Of a stretch of DNA of 64,000 nt, positions 52,608 through 60,651 are shown piece after piece. A program made the position numbers and the translations under genes. Under the pieces are notes generated by a model. The model saw only the letters and a program-made list of their open reading frames with translations. It did not search any database and was not told the origin of the DNA. Origin of the DNA: an uncultured Candidatus Saccharibacteria bacterium (GTDB taxonomy: Bacteria > Patescibacteriota > Saccharimonadia > Saccharimonadales > Saccharimonadaceae); NCBI GenBank assembly GCA_945873065.1, contig CAMCBN010000006.1, positions 26,743 through 90,742 on the forward strand, written 5' to 3'. Every line of letters starts with the position of its first letter. The first letter of the stretch is position 1.

Positions 52608-54641
52608 ATGAATCTATTGACCAACATAACACAAATTCGCGGCGTAGGCCCAGCAACTGCCACCAAGCTAGCTGACGCTGGCATACACACCGTTGGCGAT
52701 ATCGTGTATTTTTTGCCACGCAAGCATGAAGACTTTACCGCAGTGAGTTCCATCACCGACCTCCACCCCGGTAAAGTCACTATCGAAGCCCGTTGCGAGT
52801 CGGTCAATACCAGGCTAGTCCGGCGCGGCCTCCGCATCACTACAGCTGTCTTAGCGGATAAGTCGGGTAAGCTTAATGCTGTATGGTTCAATCAACCATA
52901 CCGTGCTCAACAGCTAGCAAAAGGGGATAAATTTTACTTTAGTGGACAATTCGAGTATTCCCACGGGCGTTACCAACTCACCAACCCCAGCACTGAACAT
53001 TCTACGAATACACCAAAACAGAGCCAACGACTAGTACCCGTATATCGTGCGATCCGTGGCCTCAAAAGCCAGCTTGTGCGTAAAATCCTCACCGAGCTTA
53101 AGCCCTTTATATCAATGCTGCCAGAGACGCTTCCATCACAACTCGTCGCCCAAGAAAAACTCATGAACCGAAGCGAAGCATTGCTTGCCCTGCATTTCCC
53201 TAACACACCAGAAGATATCACCCGTGGGCGAGAACGCCTAGCCTTTGAGGAACTATTTAGCCTCATCCTCGCTAGTCAACTCAATCGCCAAGATAACGCC
53301 AAATTGCAGGGATACTCCATCCCATTCAAGCAGCCCATTGTAGCCAGTTTCGTGAAGCGGTTACCCTTTACCCTGACTGATGATCAACGTCGAGCTGCCT
53401 GGGAGATTATCCAAGACTTCGCGGCAAGTATACCGATGAATCGACTACTACAAGGCGATGTTGGCAGTGGTAAAACAGTCGTCGCGAGCCTGGCGGCCTG
53501 TCAAGCTGCTAGCGCCGGCTATCAAACTGCCCTGATGGCACCGACTGAGATCCTAGCACGGCAACACGCCAACACCCTAGCGGCACTACTCGAACCATGT
53601 GGTGTGAGCGTTGGACTACTAACAGGTAGTGTCACCGGGATAGCACGACAGAAAGTGCTTGACGCTATCGCACGTGGTGGTGTTGATGTGGTCGTCGGGA
53701 CACACGCTCTGATTCAAGACACGGTGCAGTTTGCTCAGCTCGGCTTCGTTATAATTGATGAGCAACATCGTTTCGGTGTAGCTCAACGACAAAAACTTCT
53801 CGATAAATCAGGAGGGCACATGCCACATCTGCTCGCCATGACAGCCACCCCTATACCACGCAGTTTAGCACTCACCGTTTATGGTGAGCTCGATGTCAGT
53901 ATCATCCGCCAGCAGCCAAAAGGTAGACAACCCATTATTACCGACATCATCACACCAACCGCACGGCCAGGCTTGTATCAGCATATAGCCGATGAACTGA
54001 ACCAAGGAGGACAAGCCTATGTCATTTGTAATCTTATCGATGACAACCCCGAGAATGATATCAAAAGCGTCGAATCCACTCAGCGCGTGTTAAAACAAAG
54101 CACTCTCGGACGTTATCGCATAGGTTGTCTCCACGGTAAAATGAAAACAGCCAACAAAGAACAAATCATGCAGGACTTCGCCGACCACAAATACGACATT
54201 CTCGTTAGTACAACAGTCGTTGAAGTCGGTGTCGATATACCAAACGCTAACATTATCATGATCGAAGATGCCGAGCATTTTGGTTTAGCCCAGCTTCATC
54301 AATTACGTGGCCGCGTAGGACGTGGCATCCGACAAAGTTACTGCTACCTAATGTTGAGTAGCCATAACCCACCCAGTCAACGACTTCGCGAAATATCTAC
54401 ATCAAACGATGGATTTTACCTTGCCGAAATTGATCTAAAACTTCGTGGACCTGGTGAAATTTACGGTAAGGCTCAACACGGTGCACTCAATTTGCGTGTA
54501 GCCAATCTTGCTGATACAACCACTATAGCTCGAGCTCAAAAATCTGTTAAAAACTTCATATCTAATGGTGAATCGCTCGATGATTATCCAGAGCTAGCTG
54601 AAAACGTACGCTACAATCAACGTAGAACGATATTAAATTAA
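52608..54641 (+). CDS. recG: ATP-dependent DNA helicase RecG
   Basis: The 677-aa protein has the wedge/OB domain (TNITQIRGVGPATATKLADAG at the start), Walker A LLQGDVGSGKTVVA, the DEQH box VIIDEQHRFGV, and helicase motifs TATPIPRSLALT and QLRGRVGRG. RecG reverses stalled replication forks and branch-migrates Holliday junctions. I start at MNLLTNI (52608) because the track start would lie within the -10 box. It is monocistronic on the plus strand. Confidence 0.96.
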   Translation: MNLLTNITQIRGVGPATATKLADAGIHTVGDIVYFLPRKHEDFTAVSSITDLHPGKVTIEARCESVNTRLVRRGLRITTAVLADKSGKLNAVWFNQPYRAQQLAKGDKFYFSGQFEYSHGRYQLTNPSTEHSTNTPKQSQRLVPVYRAIRGLKSQLVRKILTELKPFISMLPETLPSQLVAQEKLMNRSEALLALHFPNTPEDITRGRERLAFEELFSLILASQLNRQDNAKLQGYSIPFKQPIVASFVKRLPFTLTDDQRRAAWEIIQDFAASIPMNRLLQGDVGSGKTVVASLAACQAASAGYQTALMAPTEILARQHANTLAALLEPCGVSVGLLTGSVTGIARQKVLDAIARGGVDVVVGTHALIQDTVQFAQLGFVIIDEQHRFGVAQRQKLLDKSGGHMPHLLAMTATPIPRSLALTVYGELDVSIIRQQPKGRQPIITDIITPTARPGLYQHIADELNQGGQAYVICNLIDDNPENDIKSVESTQRVLKQSTLGRYRIGCLHGKMKTANKEQIMQDFADHKYDILVSTTVVEVGVDIPNANIIMIEDAEHFGLAQLHQLRGRVGRGIRQSYCYLMLSSHNPPSQRLREISTSNDGFYLAEIDLKLRGPGEIYGKAQHGALNLRVANLADTTTIARAQKSVKNFISNGESLDDYPELAENVRYNQRRTILN

Positions 54642-54672
54642 ATGTAAAATACCTTACAAGGTATTTTACATT
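54641..54672 (+). terminator. Long AT-rich hairpin after recG
   Basis: AATGTAAAATACCTT and AAGGTATTTTACATT form a perfect 15-bp stem with almost no loop directly at the recG stop. It lacks a T-run on the plus strand, so termination is likely but not certain. Confidence 0.55.
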
Positions 54673-54731
54673 AAAAAAATAAATGTTTATCTACCTCTTC
54701 TATGTGCTATCTGCTATAATAAAAGCTAACT

Positions 54732-55547
54732 ATGTATAGTGGAACTACATTCCGCGACCAGTCGGGACGCTTGGTCGGGGTACATCAGAGAATTGATAAG
54801 TTAGCCAGACGAGATTTATCATTCATATATACTGGGCCAGGTCTTTTACATTTTCCTAACAATCGCGAAATATTACATTTCGAGGGTAATAACGGCCCTG
54901 ACGGTATTAAACGAAAAAGCCCCAGTGTCGATGAGCCGTGGCATTTTATCGATCCATCCAGCCCAAACGATCGCGATTTAGTGCGTATCGTACTTGACCA
55001 TCATTATAATCTCGTTGAAGCGCTGCGCCATGACAATAGCGTCCGAGCAGCATTTGAAGCGGCTTGGCTATCACATGCTATCGTTGACGGCCTCACTCCA
55101 GCCCACCACTATCCATTAAGTGACAAGATCGAAGAACTATGGGGTAAGCCAAGAGAAGAGCGCCTCACCGTACTAGATAAAAATTTCATCCATGGCGCGA
55201 CAGGGCTCGATACTATCAACAAAAATTGGGAATATTGGGGTGCAAAAGGAGTTTTTACGACACATTGGCTGTTTGAATATGGTGTCGCTACTTCAATACG
55301 CACCGCTCGCTTCGCCCATACTACACCCACCCCAGAATGGCTCGCCGAGGCACAACAGTTTGGTCTTGAAAAAGTTTTTCTTCGCTCAGTCCAACGCGTT
55401 TACGCTATGGATATGTATCATACGTTTTGGAAAAATGGCTGGACAACAGGGTTGGCGTTACAAACTCGCAACGAGCTTATTCCCGAAATTATCCGCACAG
55501 TAACTTTCGCTTGGTATAACGCCCTTGCTGAGGCCTATCCTTTATGA
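54732..55547 (+). CDS. Zn-dependent phospholipase C-like protein
   Basis: The 271-aa all-helical protein carries a series of metal-ligand-like motifs: LLHFPNNREILHFEGN, DEPWHFIDPS, VLDHHYNLVEAL and AAWLSHAIVDGLTPAHHYP. This pattern of spaced His/Asp recalls the zinc-dependent phospholipase C/S1-P1 nuclease fold, but I cannot assign the family with certainty and no signal peptide is visible. TGCTATAAT lies 11 nt before the ATG, so the leader is only a few bases. Its stop overlaps the rsmD start (ATGA), so both are one operon. Confidence 0.65.
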   Translation: MYSGTTFRDQSGRLVGVHQRIDKLARRDLSFIYTGPGLLHFPNNREILHFEGNNGPDGIKRKSPSVDEPWHFIDPSSPNDRDLVRIVLDHHYNLVEALRHDNSVRAAFEAAWLSHAIVDGLTPAHHYPLSDKIEELWGKPREERLTVLDKNFIHGATGLDTINKNWEYWGAKGVFTTHWLFEYGVATSIRTARFAHTTPTPEWLAEAQQFGLEKVFLRSVQRVYAMDMYHTFWKNGWTTGLALQTRNELIPEIIRTVTFAWYNALAEAYPL

Positions 55548-56098
55548 GGGTTCGTATTATCGCTGGACGTTACGGCAATCGTTGGCTCGAAGCTCCGGAT
55601 ACTCGTCGTACTCATCCTATGGGTGAACGTATAAGGAACGCTCTTTTCAATTCAATACAAAACGAATTACCTGGTGCTAATGTTCTCGATGCTTTTGCAG
55701 GTACTGGGTCGATTGGCCTGGAGGCATTAAGTCGAGATGCTGCTACGGCCACGTTCGTAGAAAGTGATCGCACAGCCTATAGGGTTTTGTGCCACAATAT
55801 TGATTCGTTGCACGCCCAAGATATTGCACACCCTATCAAAGCTCGTGTCGCTAGCTGGATCGACACCTATCAGGGTGAGCCATTTGACCTAATATTTGCC
55901 GACCCCCCCTATCATGACTTGCAATTACCAACAATAAGCCGCTTATTTACACTTCTCAAACCAGGTGGCACTATGGTATTATCGCATACAGAAAAAGGTG
56001 GGGAGCCAAATCTAATAAACGACGACATTGTTGTGGTGGACAATCGCGGATACGGGAATGCGCACCTCACCTTTTTCTATCGGAAAATTGACGTATAA
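55544..56098 (+). CDS. rsmD: 16S rRNA (guanine966-N2)-methyltransferase RsmD
   Basis: The start MRVRIIAGRYGNRWLEAP, the SAM-binding VLDAFAGTGSIGLEAL and the catalytic FADPPYHDL motifs identify RsmD (184 aa), which methylates 16S rRNA G966. The ATG overlaps the previous stop codon by 4 bp. Confidence 0.93.
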   Translation: MRVRIIAGRYGNRWLEAPDTRRTHPMGERIRNALFNSIQNELPGANVLDAFAGTGSIGLEALSRDAATATFVESDRTAYRVLCHNIDSLHAQDIAHPIKARVASWIDTYQGEPFDLIFADPPYHDLQLPTISRLFTLLKPGGTMVLSHTEKGGEPNLINDDIVVVDNRGYGNAHLTFFYRKIDV

Positions 56099-56133
56099 TA
56101 ACCAATCAGCAATAATGTATCATCGCTATTTGA

Positions 56134-56162
56134 TTGTGGTATTAACGACGTTGTGCTACAAT
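56134..56162 (+). promoter_or_regulatory. Promoter for tRNA-Leu
   Basis: TTGTGG, 17 bp and TGCTACAAT (extended -10) end 12 bp before the tRNA. Confidence 0.65.
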
Positions 56163-56173
56163 AGTGTAGTCAT

Positions 56174-56258
56174 GCGGATGTGGTGGAATTGGTAGACACG
56201 CATGCCTTAGGAGCATGTGCTTTCGAGCGTGAAGGTTCAAGTCCTTTCATCCGCACCA
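56174..56258 (+). tRNA. tRNA-Leu (TAG)
   Basis: Acceptor GCGGATG/CATCCGC, anticodon stem CATGC/GCATG with loop CTTAGGA (anticodon TAG), a long variable arm, T-loop TTCAAGT and encoded CCA. It marks the boundary between the conserved chromosome and the accessory region and is a likely integration site. Confidence 0.95.
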
Positions 56259-56312
56259 CGACTCCCCTATACGAACCCGCACCAAGCGGACTCGGCCCGG
56301 GAGCAGTCGCAG

Positions 56313-56356
56313 CCAACGAAGTGCGCTCACCCGTCAGGGTGGGCGCTTTTCGTTGG
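56313..56356 (+). terminator. Strong hairpin after tRNA-Leu
   Basis: CCAACGAAGTGCGCTCACCC pairs with GGGTGGGCGCTTTTCGTTGG around a GTCA loop (about 18 pairs). The inner stem followed by TTTT could terminate tRNA-Leu transcripts. Confidence 0.65.
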
Positions 56357-56383
56357 GTGACTACTCCTCTGGAGTGGTCACCC
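56355..56383. repeat. Second inverted repeat after tRNA-Leu
   Basis: GGGTGACTACTCC, TCT, GGAGTGGTCACCC form a 13-bp stem immediately after the first hairpin, within the recombinase 3' coding tail. Confidence 0.65.
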
Positions 56384-57925
56384 GAGAGGAGCTGTATGTC
56401 CTTGTTGCTGCTGTCCCCGCTATGATCCTTGGCTGTAATGTTACCTTCGTCACTGTCGTCTGGGTCTGGTTGGTGGATGTCACCGTTGCTCTTCAGACTG
56501 GACTGCGGTCCTGGTTGGCTGTGGCATGCAGTCCACTGCAGCCTGGAGCTGGTCAGCTGGTCGAAGGGGGAGTTGAGGCTGGCGGCAGCACTGGTGGTGC
56601 TGGTGTGGTCGTGGACGATGACCGGTGCCACGGACGATACCGACTCCTCAGACCTCTCCACACTTTCCACACTCTCGCTCTCATCACTCTCCACGCTCTC
56701 CTCACTCTCCACCTTCTCGTCACTCATTGGCCCGCTCTTCGGTTCGCCCTCCCTGATGACTCGCCCGTGTTCGTCGATCTCCGGGTTGACCAGCACCTTC
56801 TCGAAGAAAACCTGGTTGAGCTGCTTCTTGAGGTGGTCTGGCGCCGCCTGGTACAGGCGGTGGCAGTCCTCGAGGAGGTCCAGGGCCTGAGACAGGTGCT
56901 GGCGTACGGCCGTGGTGTCGGCTTGGTAGCCGTTGAGCTGTCGCTGGATGCTCAGCAGCTCTCGGCTCAGTCGCTCTTGTTCATCTTTGAGCAGATCCAG
57001 GGGGATGGCTCCGCTGTAGTGAGCCTGGAGGAGTTGGCGGCGCTGGTCCTCGATCTGGGTGCGACGGATGGTCAGGGAACGGATGTCGTGCTGACTCGTG
57101 GCCTCGATCCGCTCCAGCTCTTCAAGCAGATACCGCTCGATTACCTCCCGGTCCTGGTGTGACAGGTGGATCTGCCGGTAGACATCGGACATACGGGCTT
57201 CGACCTGCTCGATGAGCACAGCCCGGAAGGGGCAGTCGTGCAACCGATGCCTCCTGGCGCACACGAAGTAGGGGTAGACCACTCCACTGTGGTTCTTGGC
57301 GTTCTGGACCAGCAGACGAGCACCGCACTGGCCGCAGACCACGGTGCTCTTGAGGAAGTGGTTGTGCAGGCGCTGGCGCTCACCGTTGCGGTGGGAGTCG
57401 AGCACCGCCTGGACCTGGTACCAGGTCTCGGCATCGACCAGAGCCGGGTGTTGGCCGGGATACTCCACACCTTGGAACTGCACGACTCCTCGGTAGTAGG
57501 GATGACGCAGCAGAGTGTGCAGTCGGTTCTTGGTGATGGGCTTGGCCGGCTTGCTTGGGGCGGCTGGCAGGTCGAGTCCCAGTCCGGCCAGGTGTTCGGC
57601 CAGCTGAGCCACAGTCCAGTTACCGGTAGCGTACTGGCTGAAGGCCAGGCGCATGAGAGGTGCTCGCTGCTCATCGAGCTCGACAGTGCGGATCTCCCGG
57701 CCTTGGGCGTCTCGACCTCGGACGTTGCGGTAGCCCAGTGGCGCCTTGCCCAGAGTTCCGCCGTTCCTGGCTTTCTCACCCATCCCCTTGATGACCTCGT
57801 TGGCCAGGTTGCGGGAGTAGAACTCGGCGATGGAGCTCATGATGCCGTGCAGTAGGATCACAAGACCGGTAAAATCACGAACTATAGCTGATAATGTGAT
57901 AGTTCTTCCAAATTAAGTAAGAGCG

Positions 57926-57954
57926 TTGCACATGCATGGAGTTTAAGTTACACT
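57926..57954 (+). promoter_or_regulatory. Promoter for the tRNA-like RNA
   Basis: TTGCAC (57926-57931), exactly 17 bp and TACACT (57949-57954). The predicted transcription start is 2-3 bases before the 5' end of the tRNA-like element. Confidence 0.65.
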
Positions 57955-57963
57955 CAATTATAT

Positions 57964-58083
57964 GGGGTGCGAAGCGGCGTTGGATCGCCGCCACGCCGCG
58001 ATCGTTGGTGTGTGAAAGCTGACAGCCAATACTGGTGAAAGTCAGACGCTAGCATGGATAGTTCGAGTCTATCCCGCGCCCCG
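57964..58083 (+). ncRNA. tRNA-like RNA with 8-bp acceptor stem
   Basis: GGGGTGCG (57964-57971) pairs with CGCGCCCC (58075-58082), followed by a G like a discriminator base. Inside are AA, a D-arm-like hairpin GCGGCG/CGCCGC with loop TTGGAT, an arm CACGCC/GGTGTG with loop GCGATCGTT, a variable region of about 43 nt with a TGAC/GTCA stem, and a T-arm GGATAG/CTATCC with canonical loop TTCGAGT. It is too long (120 nt) for a standard tRNA, the anticodon-like loop lacks U33, and CCA is not encoded. It may be a non-decoding tRNA mimic or an aberrant tRNA. Confidence 0.55.
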
Positions 58084-58150
58084 ATTTTGTTCAGAGCGTC
58101 TTGAAGATTGTTGACTATTCGACGTGACGATCAATTGACATTTCTTTCGA

Positions 58151-59131
58151 TTATTTTGTGCTCTGACTTAGTAACATTATTTTTTCCACTGAACCGCTCT
58201 TCTTATTCTTGACGGTTATTACCTTGTGCGGTCGACTATTTGGATAGACATGCACGATCTGACTGTGACCACTCTTGAACGTATGGCGTATAGTGCACCC
58301 GTCTTTAAATTGCGAACTGGTCAGCCTGTAGGTCTTGTCGACTGGACCCTCGTCTTTCTTACGCCTGCTTTTCTTCGCATGAGGTGGCTCGATACCCTTC
58401 TTCTCCAGAAGTTTGTCGAGAAGTTTTCTGCACCCGCCACCTTTTCGGCCGGTTATAAGACGATTGTCAATCGATAGGCGAGACCGCTCAAAATACCAGT
58501 GCTCACCCGTGCGACGGTTATAAGGGGTCTCGCGTTCTTCGTGGCGCAGGCGATGGTCGAGAAGTAGTATATCTTTCTCGGACATTTCAGACCACACACC
58601 CGATGCGGAGGCACTCACGGTAGTTATAAAATACATCTGTCGAGCGTCATCGCTACGAAAACACTGGAGTGTTCCATCAGTCAACAAGGCGTACACAGTA
58701 TTTGAATTAGAATTATTTCTCACTTCAAGTGGACCATTTGAGAATTTGTGTAACGTTTTTCCGACTTGCATCTCAGATTCGGTCAACAAGACCCAATAAC
58801 CTATATGCTTCTGCGAGAGCACGTCCTGTTGTTCGGTAGTGGTGGCCTCACTAGAAACAAATAGCCTTTTGAGCAGACTGGACCTCCGTCGTTTCATGCG
58901 ATTTGTCGGGATCTCATCATAGGTACGTTGCCGTTCCTCAAATTTTGCAACTTCTGTATCGGTATATCCGTCAGGTGCGACATCGTTTTGAACGAGTAAA
59001 GTTGCGACTGTCCGCGCATAATCCATGATGTCTTGCATATCCAGAGTCGACGCTTCGTAGTCTCTCGCGACTTTCTGCCAATCGATGTTTGACATCGTCG
59101 AGTAACCTTCCCCTGGGGCGGTATTCGTCAT
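58151..59131 (-). CDS. Unknown accessory protein, 326 aa
   Basis: I do not recognise it. The protein is soluble with a helical N-terminus (about 15-60), a very basic patch (NRMKRRRSSLLKRL), a central beta-rich part (SNTVYALLTDGTLQCFRSDD), a second basic stretch (HAKKSRRKKDEG) and a small C-terminal beta module. The basic segments suggest nucleic-acid binding. An alternative start is MSNIDWQKV at 59095, preceded by GGAAGG. It lies alone in the accessory region. Confidence 0.65.
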   Translation of the reverse strand: MTNTAPGEGYSTMSNIDWQKVARDYEASTLDMQDIMDYARTVATLLVQNDVAPDGYTDTEVAKFEERQRTYDEIPTNRMKRRRSSLLKRLFVSSEATTTEQQDVLSQKHIGYWVLLTESEMQVGKTLHKFSNGPLEVRNNSNSNTVYALLTDGTLQCFRSDDARQMYFITTVSASASGVWSEMSEKDILLLDHRLRHEERETPYNRRTGEHWYFERSRLSIDNRLITGRKGGGCRKLLDKLLEKKGIEPPHAKKSRRKKDEGPVDKTYRLTSSQFKDGCTIRHTFKSGHSQIVHVYPNSRPHKVITVKNKKSGSVEKIMLLSQSTK

Positions 59132-59251
59132 ATTTGACGATTGCCACCAGGTTATCGCCCGGAAAAAGAAAGGTCAAGACCTAAGGGTAAATATAAGCGC
59201 TATCTTATTGATAGAGCAGAAAACAAGAGTCGATGGCGAAATGTCAGCAAC

Positions 59252-59495
59252 CTACTCCAACATAGCACAAAGCTGGTTGGATCCGGTGTCGACGCGGATC
59301 GAGGCGAGGTCGATGACGACGATCTCCACCGAGGGCCACCGTAGCCCGGCTCGGGAGACTCTAGTTCACGCCTACGCTACGATAGCGGTCTCCAGGCGTC
59401 CCAGGAGAGACCTTGTAGCGGACGCGCAGAGTAGTCCCGGCCACCAGCAGCATGGTGTGGATCACTCGGTACATGTAGCTGGCCGAGGGCGATGG
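59252..59495 (-). pseudogene. GC-rich broken coding remnant
   Basis: Two minus-strand pieces read like protein with almost only G or C at third codon positions: SASYMYRVIHTMLLVAGTTL ending at a stop at 59361, and, in another frame, VEIVVIDLASIRVDTGSNQL ending at 59252. They probably come from one gene of a high-GC donor broken by frameshift; family unknown. The plus-strand ORFs drawn here are shadows. The remaining sequence of the 59132-59628 gap shows only the promoter at 59567. Confidence 0.4.
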
Positions 59496-59566
59496 TCATC
59501 CCTTGAGCTGTCGTACCGCCAGCACTAGTTATACCCTCATCTGCCAGGAGCCTCCATATCCTTAGC

Positions 59567-59594
59567 TTGGGACACGATCCGTGTAGGCTATACT
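59567..59594 (+). promoter_or_regulatory. Promoter for the small membrane protein gene
   Basis: TTGGGA, 16 bp and TATACT, followed by a 34-nt leader with GGAG before the ATG. Confidence 0.5.
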
Positions 59595-59628
59595 CTCAAA
59601 GCCAACGAGACCGAACGGAGCGACAGGA

Positions 59629-59931
59629 ATGGCTGGGATCGATAATCTCGGTAAGTACGGGCAGATCACGAATGCGGCAAAAGCCGCTGGAGGTGTCGAT
59701 AATCTGATCCACAATGTGGAGAAGACTGCTGTGTCAAACGCGGCGCTGGGTCTGCGTGTACAAGGGGCGGGTATTGGCGTTGGCGTGATAGGCATTCTTG
59801 CTGTAGTATACAAACTCTATCAACAGAAAAAGCAAGCAAACGCCACAGCCCAGGAGGCAGCTCGAGCCGAACTACGCGACACCATTAGCGCTGAAGAACC
59901 TCAGCAGATCGATAATGAGGACAGGAACTGA
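59629..59931 (+). CDS. Small single-pass membrane protein, 100 aa
   Basis: Unknown family. A Gly/Ala-rich amphipathic N-terminus (GIDNLGKYGQITNAAKAAGG) precedes one transmembrane segment (about 44-62, GAGIGVGVIGILAVVYKLY) and a charged Gln/Glu/Ala-rich tail. It has its own promoter and a GGAG site. Small membrane proteins of this sort occur in mobile regions as holin-like or toxin-antitoxin components, but nothing specific supports that here. Confidence 0.6.
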   Translation: MAGIDNLGKYGQITNAAKAAGGVDNLIHNVEKTAVSNAALGLRVQGAGIGVGVIGILAVVYKLYQQKKQANATAQEAARAELRDTISAEEPQQIDNEDRN

Positions 59932-60001
59932 AACTCACATAACTGACGGCTTAACAATTTAGACTGGGATATGGATTCACTTCGCAGCGATAGCCTGCCA
60001 A

Positions 60002-60505
60002 TCAGCAGTAATAAGCCAGTCGTGGATCTGCTGGCTTATCCTCCTCGAGACCAACAACCACCATCCAGTCGAACTGCTGACCTTTGCCAGCATGTCCAGT
60101 CAGGAGATGCACTCCGCCACGGGTTATGAGTGAGTCAGCATCGCCGACCTGAATGCGCTTCTTAACCTGGTCTGGTGTGATGCCTTCCTGCAGAAGATCG
60201 AAGCACCAGTCGATCGCATTAGACAGGGCCGTTCGCTCGTCCGGATCCTGTTCATTATCGAGGCTAACAGCCTGACAAAGGTATTCATGTTGATCTTCAG
60301 CTTCTCGGAATTCTTCAAGTGAAATTGCTTGCAATGTGCTTCGTACTCTTTGCGCGACCGACTTATCTAACACGCCTTCGTCCCACAGGCTATACTGCAG
60401 GCTACTCTCTTCTTGATCTCTTTGTCGACAAAACGGCGCCGATACTTGCTGCGCGCAGAAATCCCGATTCGTTGCTGAGGAACTCTTTCTAGGATGCCTT
60501 CGCAA
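60002..60505 (-). pseudogene. GajB-like helicase, C-terminal fragment
   Basis: This frame resumes the helicase after a second frameshift near 60430 (QEESSLQYSLWDEGVLDK) and contains motif V (VHLLTGHAGKGQQFDW), then stops at 60002 before motif VI. About the last 100 residues of a UvrD-type helicase are missing. The first 35 or so residues of the ORF are out-of-frame artefact. Confidence 0.65.
60011..60039. repeat. Inverted repeat at the helicase break point
   Basis: ATAAGCCAG and CTGGCTTAT are separated by 11 bp exactly where the helicase homology ends. Confidence 0.5.
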
Positions 60506-60651
60506 AACCGCCTGAGGTAAAGGGCTTCCTCTTCTGTATCTTTAAAATACAGATAGCCAGCCAGACCACCAGCGGGCCAAGAATCAGGATTGGCCGCAGC
60601 CAGTGTTTGTCCACCTGTCAGGGCCTTGAGCGAATTTACCGCCTTCAACAC
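60367..60651 (-). pseudogene. GajB-like helicase, middle fragment
   Basis: The frame continues the helicase (FTESFRSSPAVLKAVNSLKA, motif IV region) after a frameshift near 60700 and ends in a nonsense tail after a second shift near 60430. It is not an independent gene. Confidence 0.65.

Larger units (their letters stand above)
56170..57861 (-). pseudogene. 5'-truncated large serine recombinase
   Basis: The frame begins at LLHGIMSSIAEFYSRNLANEV, which is the long helix at the end of the catalytic domain of large serine recombinases; the roughly 130 residues bearing the nucleophilic Ser are missing. What remains is the recombinase domain (about 25-125), the zinc ribbon (VVCGQCGARLL to CARRHRLHDCPF) with a coiled coil (about 230-330) and a Ser/Glu-rich tail. 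The body is GC-rich with GC-ending codons, unlike its surroundings. The last 28 codons run antisense through tRNA-Leu and are unlikely to be original. It cannot catalyse integration unless the catalytic domain is supplied in trans. Confidence 0.8.

Noticed and set aside
5272-55547. Alternative genetic code (UGA as Gly or Trp), known in some other CPR phyla
   Set aside because: Genes end normally at TGA (for example the gene ending at 55547), Trp is encoded by TGG and the only Trp tRNA has anticodon CCA.
57166-57855. 229-aa plus-strand ORF (and 56353-57162, 57141-57779)
   Set aside because: These are shadows of the GC-rich recombinase, whose zinc ribbon and recombinase-domain motifs are only in the minus-strand 56170-57861 frame.
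57964-58083. Selenocysteine tRNA
   Set aside because: The 8-bp acceptor, 6-bp D-stem and G discriminator recall tRNA-Sec, but no TCA anticodon in a 7-nt loop can be found, the element is about 25 nt too long, and no selenoprotein-type in-frame TGA was seen.
59208-59528. 106-aa plus-strand ORF
   Set aside because: No promoter, no ribosome binding site and no recognisable motif; the GC3 signal is on the opposite strand.
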